From: Aurantimonas marianensis
Lineage (GTDB): Bacteria; Pseudomonadota; Alphaproteobacteria; Rhizobiales; Rhizobiaceae
Length of the DNA stretch: 64,000 nucleotides
Direction: 5' to 3'
Assembly (NCBI RefSeq): GCF_024195285.1
Contig: NZ_JALHBS010000035.1
Span: 1 to 64,000, forward strand
Of the stretch, positions 1 through 9,319 are shown one piece after another; position 1 is the first letter of the stretch, and each line of letters begins with the position of its first letter. The position numbers were made by a program, and so were the translations under genes. The notes beneath the pieces are model-generated. The model did not search any database. It had not been told where the DNA came from and worked only from the letters and a program-made list of their open reading frames with translations.

Positions 1-533
1 TGCTTGAATGCGAGGTTCTCCAATTCCTCGCGCATGTCCTGCATGCCCATGCGCCCGGCCAGCGGCGCATAGATGTCCATCGTCTCCTGGGCGATCCGGG
101 CCCGCTTGTCCGCCGCCATGTGACCGAGGGTGCGCATGTTGTGCAGGCGATCGGCGAGCTTGACCAGCAGGACGCGTATGTCGTCGGCGATGGCGAGCAA
201 CAGCTTGCGCAGGTTTTCGGCCTGCGCCGCCTTCTTCGAGACGAGATCGAGGCGCTTCAGCTTGGTCAGGCCTTCGACGAGCTGGCCGATCTTCGGGCCG
301 AAGAGATGATCGATCTCCTTGCGGGTCGCGTCCGTATCCTCGATCGTGTCATGCAGCAACGCGACCGCGACCGTCGCCTCCTCGAGCGGATGCGAGAAGT
401 ACGGATCGCCGCTGGCGCGCGTCTGCGCGCCATGCTTCTGCATGGCGTAGACATAGGCGCGGTTGAGAAGCGCTTCATCGAGATCGGGCTTGTAGGCCGC
501 AACCTTCTCGACGAGTTCGTACTGTCGCATCAT
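1..533 (-). CDS. rsh: Bifunctional (p)ppGpp synthetase/hydrolase Rsh, N-terminal part (runs off the window)
   Basis: This is the N-terminal 177 residues of a RelA/SpoT homolog, which makes and degrades the alarmone (p)ppGpp; the C-terminus lies beyond base 1. The protein begins MMRQYELVEKV. The HD hydrolase domain is visible as SHPL (about residue 47), HDTIEDT (61-67) and KLADRLHNMRTL further on. There is one oddity: between SHPL and ALLHD only about 8 residues remain, whereas E. coli SpoT and rhizobial Rsh have about 19. The segment is therefore about 11 residues (33 bases, in frame) short at a GAG-GAG junction near 378-384. The loss falls between two metal/catalytic motifs, so hydrolase activity is doubtful if the sequence is correct. 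The gene lies downstream of rpoZ, the usual alphaproteobacterial order, but a terminator separates them. Confidence 0.93.
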   Translation of the reverse strand, partial: MMRQYELVEKVAAYKPDLDEALLNRAYVYAMQKHGAQTRASGDPYFSHPLEEATVAVALLHDTIEDTDATRKEIDHLFGPKIGQLVEGLTKLKRLDLVSKKAAQAENLRKLLLAIADDIRVLLVKLADRLHNMRTLGHMAADKRARIAQETMDIYAPLAGRMGMQDMREELENLAFK

Positions 534-557
534 GGGCTACGGCGACGATCCTAACGT

Positions 558-594
558 GAAAAGGACGCCTCCCCGATCGGGAAGACGTCCTTTC
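558..594 (-). terminator. Intrinsic terminator after rpoZ
   Basis: A perfect 8-bp outer stem (AAAGGACG at 560-567 with CGTCCTTT at 586-593) encloses a smaller TCCC/GGGA stem. On the minus strand it is followed by TTTTC. It lies 49 bases past the rpoZ stop and just before the rsh start, so it should end rpoZ transcripts and partly uncouple rsh. Confidence 0.7.
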
Positions 595-642
595 AATATA
601 GGACTGTTACAGGCTCGGCCGAAAGTGCGGCGCAAACAAAAC

Positions 643-1053
643 TCAATAATCGTCCGTGCGCTCCGGCGGAACCAGCCCCTCGATCCCGGCGAGAAGCTCT
701 TCTTCCGACATGTGGTCGAAGGAGACCTGATCGTCGCCCTCCTGCACGCCGGCGGTCTGAGCCGCCAGCGGCTGCCCGGCAATACCGCGCGGCTCCGGCG
801 CCGGCGCCGGCTCCGGCTCGTCCACCACGACATGCTTTTGCAGCGAATGAATCAGATCTTCCTTCAGATCGCCGGGCGACAAGGTCTCCTCCGCGATCTC
901 GCGCAGCGCGACCACCGGATTCTTGTCGTTGTCGCGATCGACGGTGATCGACTGCCCCTGCGAGATCTGGCGCGCCCGGTGGCTGGCGAGCAGAACCAGT
1001 TCGAAGCGGTTTTCGACCTTATCGACGCAATCCTCTACGGTGACGCGGGCCAT
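643..1053 (-). CDS. rpoZ: RNA polymerase omega subunit
   Basis: The 136-residue product is the omega subunit, which assists assembly of RNA polymerase. The start [20 protein letters not shown] is the conserved omega N-terminus, followed by the ASHRARQI block and by NPVVALREI. The ATG at 1053 has an AGGAGA ribosome-binding site 6-7 bases upstream. Reading further upstream in the same frame adds only non-conserved residues. The tail is rich in Glu, Pro and Ala, as in rhizobial omega proteins. The gene is followed by a terminator and then rsh. Confidence 0.96.
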   Translation of the reverse strand: MARVTVEDCVDKVENRFELVLLASHRARQISQGQSITVDRDNDKNPVVALREIAEETLSPGDLKEDLIHSLQKHVVVDEPEPAPAPEPRGIAGQPLAAQTAGVQEGDDQVSFDHMSEEELLAGIEGLVPPERTDDY

Positions 1054-1308
1054 GCCTGTCTCCTGGCTGTACGAATTCGATGAGATTAAGCGGCTCGCAT
1101 AGACCGTTTGCCGTCGCGGGACAAGGGCTTGTGGAAATACCGTCGCGGTTTTCCGAATCCGACGACGCCCGTTGTGCAGCCGGAGCGCGCCGATTATGGT
1201 CGCGCGCAATTCGCCGAACGCCCTGATAACCGTCGCGCGCGCCAGGGTCACGACGACCCGACGATTTTACCATCCTCGATTTAAGCCTTACCGAAAGCGT
1301 TATTCCCG

Positions 1309-1905
1309 ATGTTCGATCAACGTGAAAAAATCGCCCTCCTCATCGACGGCGCCAATCTTTATGCCGCTTCCAGAAGTCTCGGCTTCGATATCGATTACAA
1401 GAAGATGCTGGTCAGCTTCCAGAAGCGCGGCTATCTCCTGCGCGCTTATTATTATACCGCGCTGATCGAAGACAGCGAGTATTCGTCGATCCGGCCGCTG
1501 ATCGACTGGCTCGACTATAACGGCTACCGGGTCGTGACCAAGGCCGCCAAGGAGTTCACGGATGCGGCCGGACGGCGCAAGGTCAAGGGCAATATGGATA
1601 TCGAGCTGGCGATCGATGCCATGGAACTGGCCGATACGGTCGACCACTTCGTTCTGTTCTCGGGCGACGGCGATTTCCGCTCCCTGGTCGAGGCACTGCA
1701 GCGCAAGGGCCGCAAGGTCTCGGTGGTCTCCAGCCTGACCACGTCACCGCCGATGATTTCCGACGATCTGCGCCGGCAGGCCGACCATTTCATCGATCTC
1801 GCGAGCCTTCGCGCGGAGATTGGCCGCGACCCGGCTGAGCGCGAAAGCCGGATGAACCGTCGCACTGAGATCGACGAAGCCGACCGCTCCGACGAGGACT
1901 ATTGA
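1309..1905 (+). CDS. NYN domain protein (LabA/DUF88 family, putative ribonuclease)
   Basis: The 198-residue protein is a single NYN (PIN-like) domain. The acidic residues expected at the metal-binding active site are present: ALLIDGANLY near residue 12, the DIELAIDAM block near residue 97 and FSGDGDFRSLVEAL near residue 117. Members of this family are thought to cleave RNA, but the substrate of the alphaproteobacterial form is unknown. The C-terminal 30 residues are charged and probably disordered. The stop codon overlaps the TTG start of the next gene (TTGA), which implies translational coupling with the uracil-DNA glycosylase. It diverges from rpoZ across a 255-base spacer in which I see no clear regulatory site. 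Confidence 0.88.
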   Translation: MFDQREKIALLIDGANLYAASRSLGFDIDYKKMLVSFQKRGYLLRAYYYTALIEDSEYSSIRPLIDWLDYNGYRVVTKAAKEFTDAAGRRKVKGNMDIELAIDAMELADTVDHFVLFSGDGDFRSLVEALQRKGRKVSVVSSLTTSPPMISDDLRRQADHFIDLASLRAEIGRDPAERESRMNRRTEIDEADRSDEDY

Positions 1906-2594
1906 GCCGGCCGGTCGCCTTCGCCGGGGAGGCCGCGGCGATATCCCGCCAGCCGTCCGAACCGTCCCGCGACTGCCCGATCTGTCCGCGGCTGGTCGCC
2001 TTCCGCCATGAATGGCGTGCCCGCGAGCCCTCCTGGCACAACGCGCCGGTGAAAACGCTCCTGCCCGTTTCCGGCGCAAGCTCCGTTCGCCTGCTCGTCG
2101 CTGGACTGGCTCCAGGCGTGCGCGGCGCCAACCGCACCGGGCGCCCGTTTACCGGCGACTATGCCGGCGACCTGCTCTATGCGACCCTGGCACGTTTCGG
2201 TTTCGCCAACGACCGGTTCGCGGCGCGCCCCGATGACGGACTTGAGCTGTTCGTGACGGCGATCACCAATGCGGTCCGCTGCGTCCCGCCGCAGAACAAG
2301 CCGGTCGGCGCGGAGATCAACCACTGCCGCCCGTTCCTGACCGCGACCATCGCCGACTTTCCCGAACTTCGCGCCATCGTCACGCTCGGTAAGATCGCGC
2401 ATGAATCGACGGTGCGCGCGCTCGGCGGCCGGCTGGCTGACGCACCATTCAGCCATGGCGGCGAGCACCAGCTCGGCGGCGTCCGGCTGTTTTCGAGCTA
2501 CCACTGCTCGCGCTACAACACCAACACGCGCCGCTTGACGGAGGACATGTTCGTCGCCGTGTTCGAAAGGGTGCGGGACTATCTGGATGGTTAA
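1902..2594 (+). CDS. Family 5 uracil-DNA glycosylase (UDGb)
   Basis: The 230-residue product removes uracil and related damaged bases from DNA. The family 5 signature is clear: GLAPGVRGANRTGRPFTGD near residues 68-86. An early CPICPRL motif, a cysteine in RCVPPQ and another in NHCRPF supply likely iron-sulfur cluster ligands. The C-terminal SYHCSRYN carries the conserved His. The start is TTG at 1902, overlapping the stop of the NYN gene; no ATG is better placed, since the CPICPRL motif comes only about 25 residues in. A second uracil-DNA-glycosylase-fold protein is encoded at 26229-27137. The gene converges with the peroxiredoxin gene. Confidence 0.93.
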   Translation: MSRPVAFAGEAAAISRQPSEPSRDCPICPRLVAFRHEWRAREPSWHNAPVKTLLPVSGASSVRLLVAGLAPGVRGANRTGRPFTGDYAGDLLYATLARFGFANDRFAARPDDGLELFVTAITNAVRCVPPQNKPVGAEINHCRPFLTATIADFPELRAIVTLGKIAHESTVRALGGRLADAPFSHGGEHQLGGVRLFSSYHCSRYNTNTRRLTEDMFVAVFERVRDYLDG

Positions 2595-2631
2595 TGGCTA
2601 CGCCGGGATAGCATCTGTTCGTCTGTGACTG

Positions 2632-3192
2632 TCAGCGTCCGGCGGCAAGATACGCGATCACGTCCGCGGCGTTCCGGTCCGGCGGAAACACGGGATAGAA
2701 GACTTTCGCGATTCGCCCGTCGTCGATGATCAGCGTGGTCCGCTTCAGGTAGACCCGCCCGCCGAGTTCGAAGGCCGGAAGCCTGAGCGCGTCGCGGAAC
2801 GCGCCGTGCTCGTCCGACAACAGCGCGAAGGGCAGATGCAGGCGCTCGGCGGCTTCCCGCTGATCGGCGGTCGATTGGCTGGACAGGCCGAACACGGCAT
2901 CAACGCCAAGCGCGCCCAGTTCGGCGAAATGATCGCGGAACGCGCAGCTTTGCGGCGTGCAGCCGCGCGCCCCGGGCGTCTCGTTCCAGCCTTCCGGCAA
3001 GTCGATCCCGGGCTTGCCCGTCATCGGATAGACATAGAGAACGAGGCGACCGCTGATCGCCGACAGATCGATCGTCCGGCCGTCGGTGGCTTCGAGCGGC
3101 ACCGAGGGGAGTGCCAGACCGGCAAGATGGTCCGCCGCCCCGTCGTCGGCGGGTGACGTCAAGTCGTCGGGAAGCCGCGCCAGCTCAGTCAT
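2632..3192 (-). CDS. Peroxiredoxin (AhpC/TSA superfamily, PrxQ/BCP-like)
   Basis: The 186-residue thiol peroxidase should reduce hydrogen peroxide and organic peroxides in the cytoplasm. The active-site segment reads GARGCTPQSCAFRD: the first Cys is the peroxidatic residue and the second, five residues on, is the PrxQ-type resolving Cys. The thioredoxin fold continues with FGLSSQST and FALLSDE. No signal peptide is seen. The ATG at 3192 lies 10 bases after the smpB stop, so it is probably read from the dapA-smpB transcript. The N-terminal 25 residues are not conserved. Confidence 0.9.
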   Translation of the reverse strand: MTELARLPDDLTSPADDGAADHLAGLALPSVPLEATDGRTIDLSAISGRLVLYVYPMTGKPGIDLPEGWNETPGARGCTPQSCAFRDHFAELGALGVDAVFGLSSQSTADQREAAERLHLPFALLSDEHGAFRDALRLPAFELGGRVYLKRTTLIIDDGRIAKVFYPVFPPDRNAADVIAYLAAGR

Positions 3193-3202
3193 GGGGACGG
3201 CC

Positions 3203-3676
3203 CTACCCTTCCTTCAAGATCCGCTGTTTCTGCCGGTTCCAGTCGCGTTCCTTGATGGTCTGGCGCTTGTCCGGTGCGTTCTTGCCCTTGGCGAGGGCCA
3301 GTTGCAGCTTGGCCACGCCGCGATCGTTGAAATAGATCCGTAGCGGCACGAGCGTCATCCCGTCTTTCTGCACAGCGCTGGCGAGCCGGTTCAGTTGGGC
3401 GCGGTGGACGAGCAGCTTGCGGCGGCGTTTCGGCTCGTGATTGAAGCGGTTGGCCTGTAGATATTCCGGCAGGTTGGAGTTGATCAGCCACAACTCCCCG
3501 CCTTCCTCGGTGGCATAGGATTCGGCGATCGACGCTCGGCCGGCCCGCAGCGACTTCACTTCCGTACCCGTCAGCGCCAGGCCGGCCTCGAGCGTATCCA
3601 GAATCTCGTAATTGTAGCGGGCCTTGCGGTTTTCCGCCGCTACGTTCGAGCCCGTCGTCTTTTTCTTCTTGGCCAT
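3203..3676 (-). CDS. smpB: SsrA-binding protein SmpB
   Basis: The 157-residue protein binds tmRNA and delivers it to stalled ribosomes for trans-translation. Conserved blocks are present throughout: [58 protein letters not shown] and the C-terminal KERDWNRQK tail that enters the A site. ATG at 3676 (MAKKKK) is chosen over the TTG three bases upstream because an AAGGTGG ribosome-binding site lies at the proper distance. It follows dapA at 88 bases and precedes the peroxiredoxin at 10 bases. Confidence 0.97.
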   Translation of the reverse strand: MAKKKKTTGSNVAAENRKARYNYEILDTLEAGLALTGTEVKSLRAGRASIAESYATEEGGELWLINSNLPEYLQANRFNHEPKRRRKLLVHRAQLNRLASAVQKDGMTLVPLRIYFNDRGVAKLQLALAKGKNAPDKRQTIKERDWNRQKQRILKEG

Positions 3677-3764
3677 CAACCACCTTGCGCACGCCCGATG
3701 CGCGCGCCCCTCATACGGCCGATATAGTCACGGGAACGCCCGGGCGCGACGGACGGGCGAGCAA

Positions 3765-4646
3765 TCAGTTCAACAGCCCGGCATGGCGCATGGCCGCGTC
3801 GATCGCCTCCTCGGTCTCGCGATCCACCGGCACGAGCGGCGAGCGCAGGCGGTTATCGACCTTGCCAAGCTTGGACAGGGCGTATTTGACGCCGGTCGGA
3901 TTCGGCTCGAGAAAGAGCGCCTTGTGCAGCGGCATCAGCCGATCCTGCAAGGCAAGCGCGGCCGCGTAATCGCCCGCCTGGCACGCCGCTTGGAAATCGG
4001 CGCACAGGCGCGGCGCGACATTCGCCGTCACCGAGATGCAGCCGTGCCCTCCATGCGCGTTGAAGCCGAGCGCGGTGGAATCCTCGCCCGAGAGCTGGAT
4101 GAACTCCGTGCCACAGGTGATGCGCTGTTCGGAAACGCGGTCGACCTTGGCCGTGGCGTCCTTGACCCCGACGATGTTGGGACAGTCAGCCGCCAGCCGG
4201 CCCATCGTTTCCGGGCTCATGTCGATGACCGAGCGGCCAGGAATGTTGTAGATGAGGATCGGCAGGGACACGGCCTCCGCAACCGCGGAAAAATGCGCGT
4301 ATAGCCCCTTCTGGTTGGGTTTGTTGTAATAGGGCGTGACGACCAGCAGGCCGTCGGCGCCGGCCTGTTCGGCGAACTGCGCCAGATCGATCGATTCCGC
4401 GGTATTGTTCGACCCCGCTCCGGCGATGACCGGAACCCGGCGGTTTGTCACCACGACGCAGATCTCGACCACGCGCTTGTGTTCGTCGTGGCTCAGCGTC
4501 GGGCTCTCACCGGTCGTGCCAACCGGCACGAGGCCGCTCGAACCTTCCGCGATCTGCCAGTCGACAAAAGCACGGAAAGCCGCTTCGTCGAGCGATCCGT
4601 CTGCGGCGAAAGGCGTGATCAGCGCCGGCATCGAACCCTTGAACAT
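3765..4646 (-). CDS. dapA: 4-hydroxy-tetrahydrodipicolinate synthase
   Basis: DapA condenses pyruvate with aspartate semialdehyde, the first committed step of lysine and meso-diaminopimelate synthesis, and so feeds peptidoglycan. At 293 residues it has the usual length. [24 protein letters not shown] and [11 protein letters not shown] (with the Schiff-base Lys) are all present. The start [13 protein letters not shown] at 4646 is the conserved family start. The open frame continues about 100 codons upstream but that part is unlike DapA. The neighbouring lytic transglycosylase gene is divergent, so two cell-wall genes share this upstream region. Confidence 0.97.
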   Translation of the reverse strand: MFKGSMPALITPFAADGSLDEAAFRAFVDWQIAEGSSGLVPVGTTGESPTLSHDEHKRVVEICVVVTNRRVPVIAGAGSNNTAESIDLAQFAEQAGADGLLVVTPYYNKPNQKGLYAHFSAVAEAVSLPILIYNIPGRSVIDMSPETMGRLAADCPNIVGVKDATAKVDRVSEQRITCGTEFIQLSGEDSTALGFNAHGGHGCISVTANVAPRLCADFQAACQAGDYAAALALQDRLMPLHKALFLEPNPTGVKYALSKLGKVDNRLRSPLVPVDRETEEAIDAAMRHAGLLN

Positions 4647-4962
4647 GCTTTCCGTCACTCCCACAAAAGTTCTCTCGGCGCCGGCACAGTCCGCCCATGT
4701 CGGCTTCCCGCGTCTTTCGGACGATGGCGAGCGACCGCAATCCCGCCCCAGTGCGGTGCTAGAAACGCGGCACCATATTGAAGCGTCGACAGCGAGACAA
4801 GCCGAGCCGGAACGCCCTTGCAAGACCGTCTCGACCTCGCCCCGGTAACCGCGCTTTAATCGTGTCCGTGAGAGATTTGCAAACCATTCCGGCCAGCCGA
4901 CGAGCCGCCGGAACCGGATCGGGCGCCCGACGAGAGGCGCCGAGGACTCCAAAGGGTTGGCC
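4647..4962. other. Divergent intergenic region between dapA and the lytic transglycosylase gene
   Basis: These 316 bases must hold the promoters of both genes. The dapA leader ends in a GGGAGTGACGG purine-rich stretch before the ATG. I see no convincing -35/-10 pair, hairpin, riboswitch or conserved small gene. Open frames crossing the region are low-complexity shadows. Confidence 0.5.
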
Positions 4963-7143
4963 ATGACGGCAAAGCTTTACGCCCGACGAATTTTGATCAG
5001 CGTTCTGGCCGTCTCGATGCTGCCGGTGCCGGGCCTGGCCGACGAGACGTTCCTGCCGTTGGTAGGCCCCAAGCCGACGGTACGCCCTGTGGAACGCGCC
5101 GCCGGCATCGCCATCGATCCCGCTCGTTTCGGCGGGGCCGTACGCGCGCCGATGCCGAACCCGGTCATGCGGCCGGCCGATGCCCCCGCGCTTCCCGTCA
5201 CCGCCGGCGCCTTCACCGCGTCCATCGCGGCGATGCCGCGGGTGTCTTCGGTTCGGCCGATGCAGGGCGAACTCAAGGACGGGCTCCAGGCGCTGTCCGA
5301 CCGCGATCCGGTCAAGGCACGGGCGATTCGCGAGGGGATGATGCCCGGTTCCCTGGACCGGGACATTCTGGCCTGGGCGATCGCCCTTCAGGGCGGCAAG
5401 GACGTCCCCGCCGTTGAGATCGCGCGCACCGCGACCGATCTCGCCGACTGGCCCGGCATGATCACGCTGAGGATCAACAGCGAAAAGGCGCTCTATAGGG
5501 AGCGACCGCCGGCTGGCGACGTCATCCGCGCTTTCGCCGGGGGGCAGCCGGAGAGCCCCGAAGGCACGATGGCGTTGGCCCGAGCCTATCTCGCGGTCGG
5601 CGAGGGCGGGCGCGCCAAGAGCCTGATCGCGAAGATCTGGCGGCAAGAGCGGCTCGACAAGGCCCTCGAACGCGCGCTGCTCAGCGACTTTCGGACTTTG
5701 CTGTCGCGCGCCGACCACAAATATCGCATGGACAAATTGCTCTATGGCGACCGTGTGAGCGACGCGGGCCGTGTCGCGGGGCTCGCCGGCGCCAAGGAAA
5801 TCCATGCCGCTCGTGCGGCCGTGATTCGCGGCGAAGGCAATGCGGGGAAACTGCTCGCCGCTGTTCCCAATGCCCAGCGCGCCGATCCCGGCTATCGCTT
5901 CGCGTTGGTCGAATACAATCGCAAGAAAGGCAAGATCGACGAGGCGGCCGGTCTTCTGGTGGAAGCGCCACGCGATTCCGCCTCGCTGGTCGATCCGGAT
6001 GCGTGGTGGAACGAGCGGCGCATCGTCGCCCGCGATCTTCTTGATCTCGGTCAGTCAAAACTCGCTTATAAGGTTGCCAGCAGCCACTCCGCCGAGAGCC
6101 CCGGCGAGGCGGTCGAGGCCGAATTCCACGCCGGCTGGATCGCGCTGCGGTTCCTGAACGATCCGCGCACGGCATCCCGGCATTTCGCCAACATCATCCA
6201 GCTGTCGAACAAGCCGTTGTCGCTCTCGCGGGGCCATTACTGGCTTGGCCGTGCCGCCGAGGCGGGCGCCGGAGGTAACGCGGCGAACCATTACGCGACG
6301 GCCGCACGCTACGGCTCCACCTATTACGGTCAGCTTGCCGCAGCCCGGCTCGGCCGGCAACCGACGGCCATCGCCTTCCCGCGCCCAAGCGACGCCGATC
6401 GCCAACGCTTCGAGCAGCGCCGCGCCGTGCGCGCCATCCAGCGCCTGGAGCAGATCGGCTCGGACTGGCGGACCGACAGCCTCTACCGCGCGCTGGCCCG
6501 CGAACTCGACAGCCCAGGCGAACTCGCATTGCTGTCGGTCAAGGCCGAACGACGCGGCGATCACGCCTTGGCCCTCCAGATCGGCAAACTCGCCAATTGG
6601 CGCGGTGTCGAGGCGCCGGCCCTGGCCTTTCCGGTCGGCGTCATCCCGGCGAGCGCCAACATCTCCTCCGCCGGAAAGGCGCTGGCCTACGCCATCGCCC
6701 GCCAGGAGAGCGCGTTCAATCCAAAGGCACGCTCTCCCGCCGGCGCCCTCGGCCTGCTGCAGCTGATGCCGGGAACAGCCAAGAGTGTGGCCCGCAAGGC
6801 CGGCCTGCCCTACTCTGCCGAGCGACTGACCAGCGACCCGGGCTACAACGCCACGCTCGGCGCTCGTTTTCTTGGCGAACAGATCGCCGATTTCGGCGGC
6901 TCCTACGTCCTGACTTTCGTCGCCTACAACGCCGGGCCAAGGCGGGCGCGCGAATGGATCGAGCGCTTCGGCGACCCCCGCGGCAAACCGCTGGACGAGG
7001 TGATCGACTGGGTCGAGCGCATCCCCTTCACCGAGACGCGGGACTACGTCCAGCGCATCATCGAGAATTATCAGGTCTACAAGATGCGGCTCGGCGCGAG
7101 CGTCGACGTCGTGCGTGATCTGCGTTTCGGACGGACCGGTTGA
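4963..7143 (+). CDS. Soluble lytic murein transglycosylase (Slt type)
   Basis: The 726-residue periplasmic enzyme cleaves peptidoglycan glycan strands to 1,6-anhydro-muropeptides. The N-terminus ([20 protein letters not shown], cut near GLADE) is a Sec signal peptide. About 450 residues of Ala-rich helical repeats follow, as in the Slt70 ring domain. The C-terminal SLT domain carries the catalytic Glu in [15 protein letters not shown], then [13 protein letters not shown] and [14 protein letters not shown] at 4963 is chosen; a TTG six bases upstream is the only alternative and leaves the signal peptide unchanged. It diverges from dapA. Confidence 0.95.
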   Translation: MTAKLYARRILISVLAVSMLPVPGLADETFLPLVGPKPTVRPVERAAGIAIDPARFGGAVRAPMPNPVMRPADAPALPVTAGAFTASIAAMPRVSSVRPMQGELKDGLQALSDRDPVKARAIREGMMPGSLDRDILAWAIALQGGKDVPAVEIARTATDLADWPGMITLRINSEKALYRERPPAGDVIRAFAGGQPESPEGTMALARAYLAVGEGGRAKSLIAKIWRQERLDKALERALLSDFRTLLSRADHKYRMDKLLYGDRVSDAGRVAGLAGAKEIHAARAAVIRGEGNAGKLLAAVPNAQRADPGYRFALVEYNRKKGKIDEAAGLLVEAPRDSASLVDPDAWWNERRIVARDLLDLGQSKLAYKVASSHSAESPGEAVEAEFHAGWIALRFLNDPRTASRHFANIIQLSNKPLSLSRGHYWLGRAAEAGAGGNAANHYATAARYGSTYYGQLAAARLGRQPTAIAFPRPSDADRQRFEQRRAVRAIQRLEQIGSDWRTDSLYRALARELDSPGELALLSVKAERRGDHALALQIGKLANWRGVEAPALAFPVGVIPASANISSAGKALAYAIARQESAFNPKARSPAGALGLLQLMPGTAKSVARKAGLPYSAERLTSDPGYNATLGARFLGEQIADFGGSYVLTFVAYNAGPRRAREWIERFGDPRGKPLDEVIDWVERIPFTETRDYVQRIIENYQVYKMRLGASVDVVRDLRFGRTG

Positions 7144-7672
7144 TACCCGCTCTGGCGCCGCGTTACGCCTGCGTGGACCGTCAGGGCGGCGGCGACCACT
7201 GATCGCCCGCGAATTCCCGTCCCGTTCTCGCCCCACCCCCGTGCGCGCTTCCCCCGGCAAGACCGACCGTCGGCTCGATCCAGCGCGCCTTGGCTGACCC
7301 GATTGTGATCTGATCGAAATGGCCGATTCGGGGCTCGAATCGCAATCTCTCGATCGCCGGCCCGATTTGGTCGATCCGGATCAGGATGTCCGGCGACCCG
7401 TTTCGCGGCTCGTTCAGCCGGGCCGGTACGGTCGCCAAAACTGGCAGCTTGTCGGTCGAGACAGCAGTCGGACGGGGATGAAACTCAGACGCGGCCTATG
7501 CGTCGGCGACCGCGTGTTCGGAATGCGGCCGTGACTTCATGGTCCCCGGCGCGACGCTGTCCGCCGGCTGGCTTTTCACTGGCGCTCAGACTGCGGCACC
7601 CGGCGGCGGCAACTTCGACCGAGCCAGGCCGCTCCCGTCATCAGCAGCAGGAACTTCCTGAAAAAACGGCAT
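7144..7672. other. Intergenic region between the transglycosylase and porin genes, nothing recognised
   Basis: About 530 bases separate the two convergent genes. Open frames exist on both strands (for example 7181-7438 minus and 7319-7534 plus), but none has a good ribosome-binding site or a sequence I recognise. No tRNA, repeat or mobile element is visible. It may be decayed coding sequence, but I cannot support that. Confidence 0.4.
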
Positions 7673-7700
7673 AAAAAAAGCCCGGCGTTCGCGCCGGGCT
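7673..7700 (-). terminator. Strong intrinsic terminator of the porin gene
   Basis: A 9-bp perfect stem (AGCCCGGCG / CGCCGGGCT) with a TTCG-type tetraloop is followed on the minus strand by a seven-T run. It lies about 20 bases past the porin stop codon. This is a textbook factor-independent terminator, as expected for a highly expressed outer-membrane protein. Confidence 0.92.
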
Positions 7701-7720
7701 CTCTAGACGATGTAGCGCTC

Positions 7721-9001
7721 TTAGAAAGAGCGAACGAAGCGGAGGAAGCCCGCCGTCTGGTCGAGCGAGTTGTCGACGAAGCCGCCCTGACCACTGTAGT
7801 CGATGTTGGCGTAAGAGATCTCAGCCAGCATGTCGAAGTTGTTGGTGATCTCGTACTCGACGTTACCGACCAGCTTGTAGTAGTCGCCACTGCCGCGGTT
7901 CGTGAAGGTGGTGGCCGTCGTGTAGCGGAAGGTATCGAAGGTCTCGCCGTAGACACCGGAAACCGCGAAGCCGAGCTTGCCGAACGACTGCTTGTAACCA
8001 GCACCGATCTGCCACTCGACCGGCAGGGTGCCCGTCAGGAGGTCAAGCTGGGTGCCGAGGGTACGAGCGTTCGAGAACAGGCCGATCGTCGAGTAGCTCG
8101 AGGGGTCGAAGGCATAGCTACCCTCAACCTTCAGCTCGGAGTCGGTCATGATCAGGTCCTTGAGGGACAGACCAGCCTTCAGAGCGAAGGCGCCATCATC
8201 GGCTACGTTCGGATCGATACCGTTAACGAACGTTGCCGAAGCAGGAACGATCACGCCGAGGTTGTTGATGACGAAGCCCGAACCAGCAGTGAAGGATGCC
8301 GGGGTAAGCAGACCACCCCCGACCTGCTCGTCGTACGAACCGGCGTGGTAGATCGAGCCCCAGCCACCGGCATACGCCAAGCGACCGACAACGTCCGGAG
8401 CGAAGTCGCCCGTGCCGTCGTCTTCGAGCGACAGAGCAGCCGTGAAGCCGTTCGCCGCATAGGTGTAGGAGACGCGGTTGGTCTGGAAGTCACCGACCGG
8501 CAGGTCCGTGTCCGTCAGCAAGCCGTCGCCATCAGTCCAGAGGGTGTCCGTGTAACCCATGGTCAGGCCACCGAGCTGGATGTAACCCTGGTCCATGCGG
8601 TACGGCGCATCGACGCTGTAGGCGCCGAAGCTGTTCTGCGCCTGGACGCGAGCGAAAGCGCGCAGGGTGCCGAGCTCGGTCTCTTCGCGAGCGTCGAAGT
8701 TCAGGCGAACGCGGACGACGGAGCCGGCCTGGTAGTTGTCGCCTTCGCTGTTGCGAAGGACATCGACGCCGAAGTCGTCTTCAATGCCGCCAGCGACGTT
8801 GTACTGGAAACGCACATAACCGCCGATCGACAGGCAGGTCTCGGTGCCCGGGATGTAGTAGAAGCCGGCGCCGTAGACGTCGCAGACGCGGACGTAGTCG
8901 GCGGGCTCGGCGGCGACGGGCACGATGACGTCCGCAGCGCGGGCGCCGGAGACTGCGACGAGTGCCGCAGCGGAGCCGAGAAGAAGGCTCTTAATGTTCA
9001 T
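7721..9001 (-). CDS. Outer-membrane porin (alphaproteobacterial Omp2/RopA family)
   Basis: The 426-residue protein is a trimeric beta-barrel porin for passive uptake of small solutes. It starts with a signal peptide (MNIKSLLLGSAAALVAVSG, cut after ARA). The two-cysteine loop VRVCDVYGAGF...TETCLSIGGYVRF that marks rhizobial porins follows. Further on are alternating amphipathic strands rich in Tyr, Gly and Asp, and the chain ends in RFVRSF, with the terminal Phe needed for BAM recognition. ATG at 9001 has a GGAGG site; about 45 codons upstream in frame are not porin-like. The frame has low use of rare codons and its own strong terminator. Confidence 0.95.
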   Translation of the reverse strand: MNIKSLLLGSAAALVAVSGARAADVIVPVAAEPADYVRVCDVYGAGFYYIPGTETCLSIGGYVRFQYNVAGGIEDDFGVDVLRNSEGDNYQAGSVVRVRLNFDAREETELGTLRAFARVQAQNSFGAYSVDAPYRMDQGYIQLGGLTMGYTDTLWTDGDGLLTDTDLPVGDFQTNRVSYTYAANGFTAALSLEDDGTGDFAPDVVGRLAYAGGWGSIYHAGSYDEQVGGGLLTPASFTAGSGFVINNLGVIVPASATFVNGIDPNVADDGAFALKAGLSLKDLIMTDSELKVEGSYAFDPSSYSTIGLFSNARTLGTQLDLLTGTLPVEWQIGAGYKQSFGKLGFAVSGVYGETFDTFRYTTATTFTNRGSGDYYKLVGNVEYEITNNFDMLAEISYANIDYSGQGGFVDNSLDQTAGFLRFVRSF

Positions 9002-9256
9002 GTTCTGACCTCCAGTCAAATTATAGGTTAGGGTTGGGCCTTGTTTATGAAGGACAGCCTTCCCTGCCCCATCCCCTTCTGCGAAAGTCCGAAGCGTTTG
9101 CCCCCGCGATCTTTCTGACGCGACATTATCCAGCACCGGATCGGATGCAATCGCCTAATTGCCACAATGGGTCGGATGGGACGCTTTGGACACACCCCTG
9201 TTGCGGCGATGCAACTTTTTCGTTTACCCACTATTAAGGAATTGGCGAAAACAGCC
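9002..9256. other. Long leader and promoter region of the porin gene
   Basis: About 255 bases upstream of the porin start carry no gene I can support. The part at 9130-9245 is richer in A and T than its surroundings and probably contains the promoter. A clear -35/-10 pair is not obvious. A long 5' untranslated region would suit post-transcriptional control by small RNAs, as known for outer-membrane proteins, but this is inference. Confidence 0.45.
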
Positions 9257-9281
9257 AAAAATGAGGGCTAAACGGCCCTCA
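9257..9281 (-). terminator. Intrinsic terminator of the YhaO/YhaN-like operon
   Basis: The stem TGAGGGC (9262-9268) pairs with GCCCTCA (9275-9281) across a 6-base loop and is followed by five T on the minus strand. It lies 39 bases past the stop of the ATPase gene and upstream of the porin leader, so it insulates the two. Confidence 0.8.
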
Positions 9282-9319
9282 CAGACGCCGAAGCGGCCGA
9301 CGTGGCCCTTTTGCAGGCC

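Noticed and set aside
7319-7350. tRNA T-arm-like sequence GGGGCTCGAATC
   Set aside because: No acceptor, D or anticodon arm can be folded around it.
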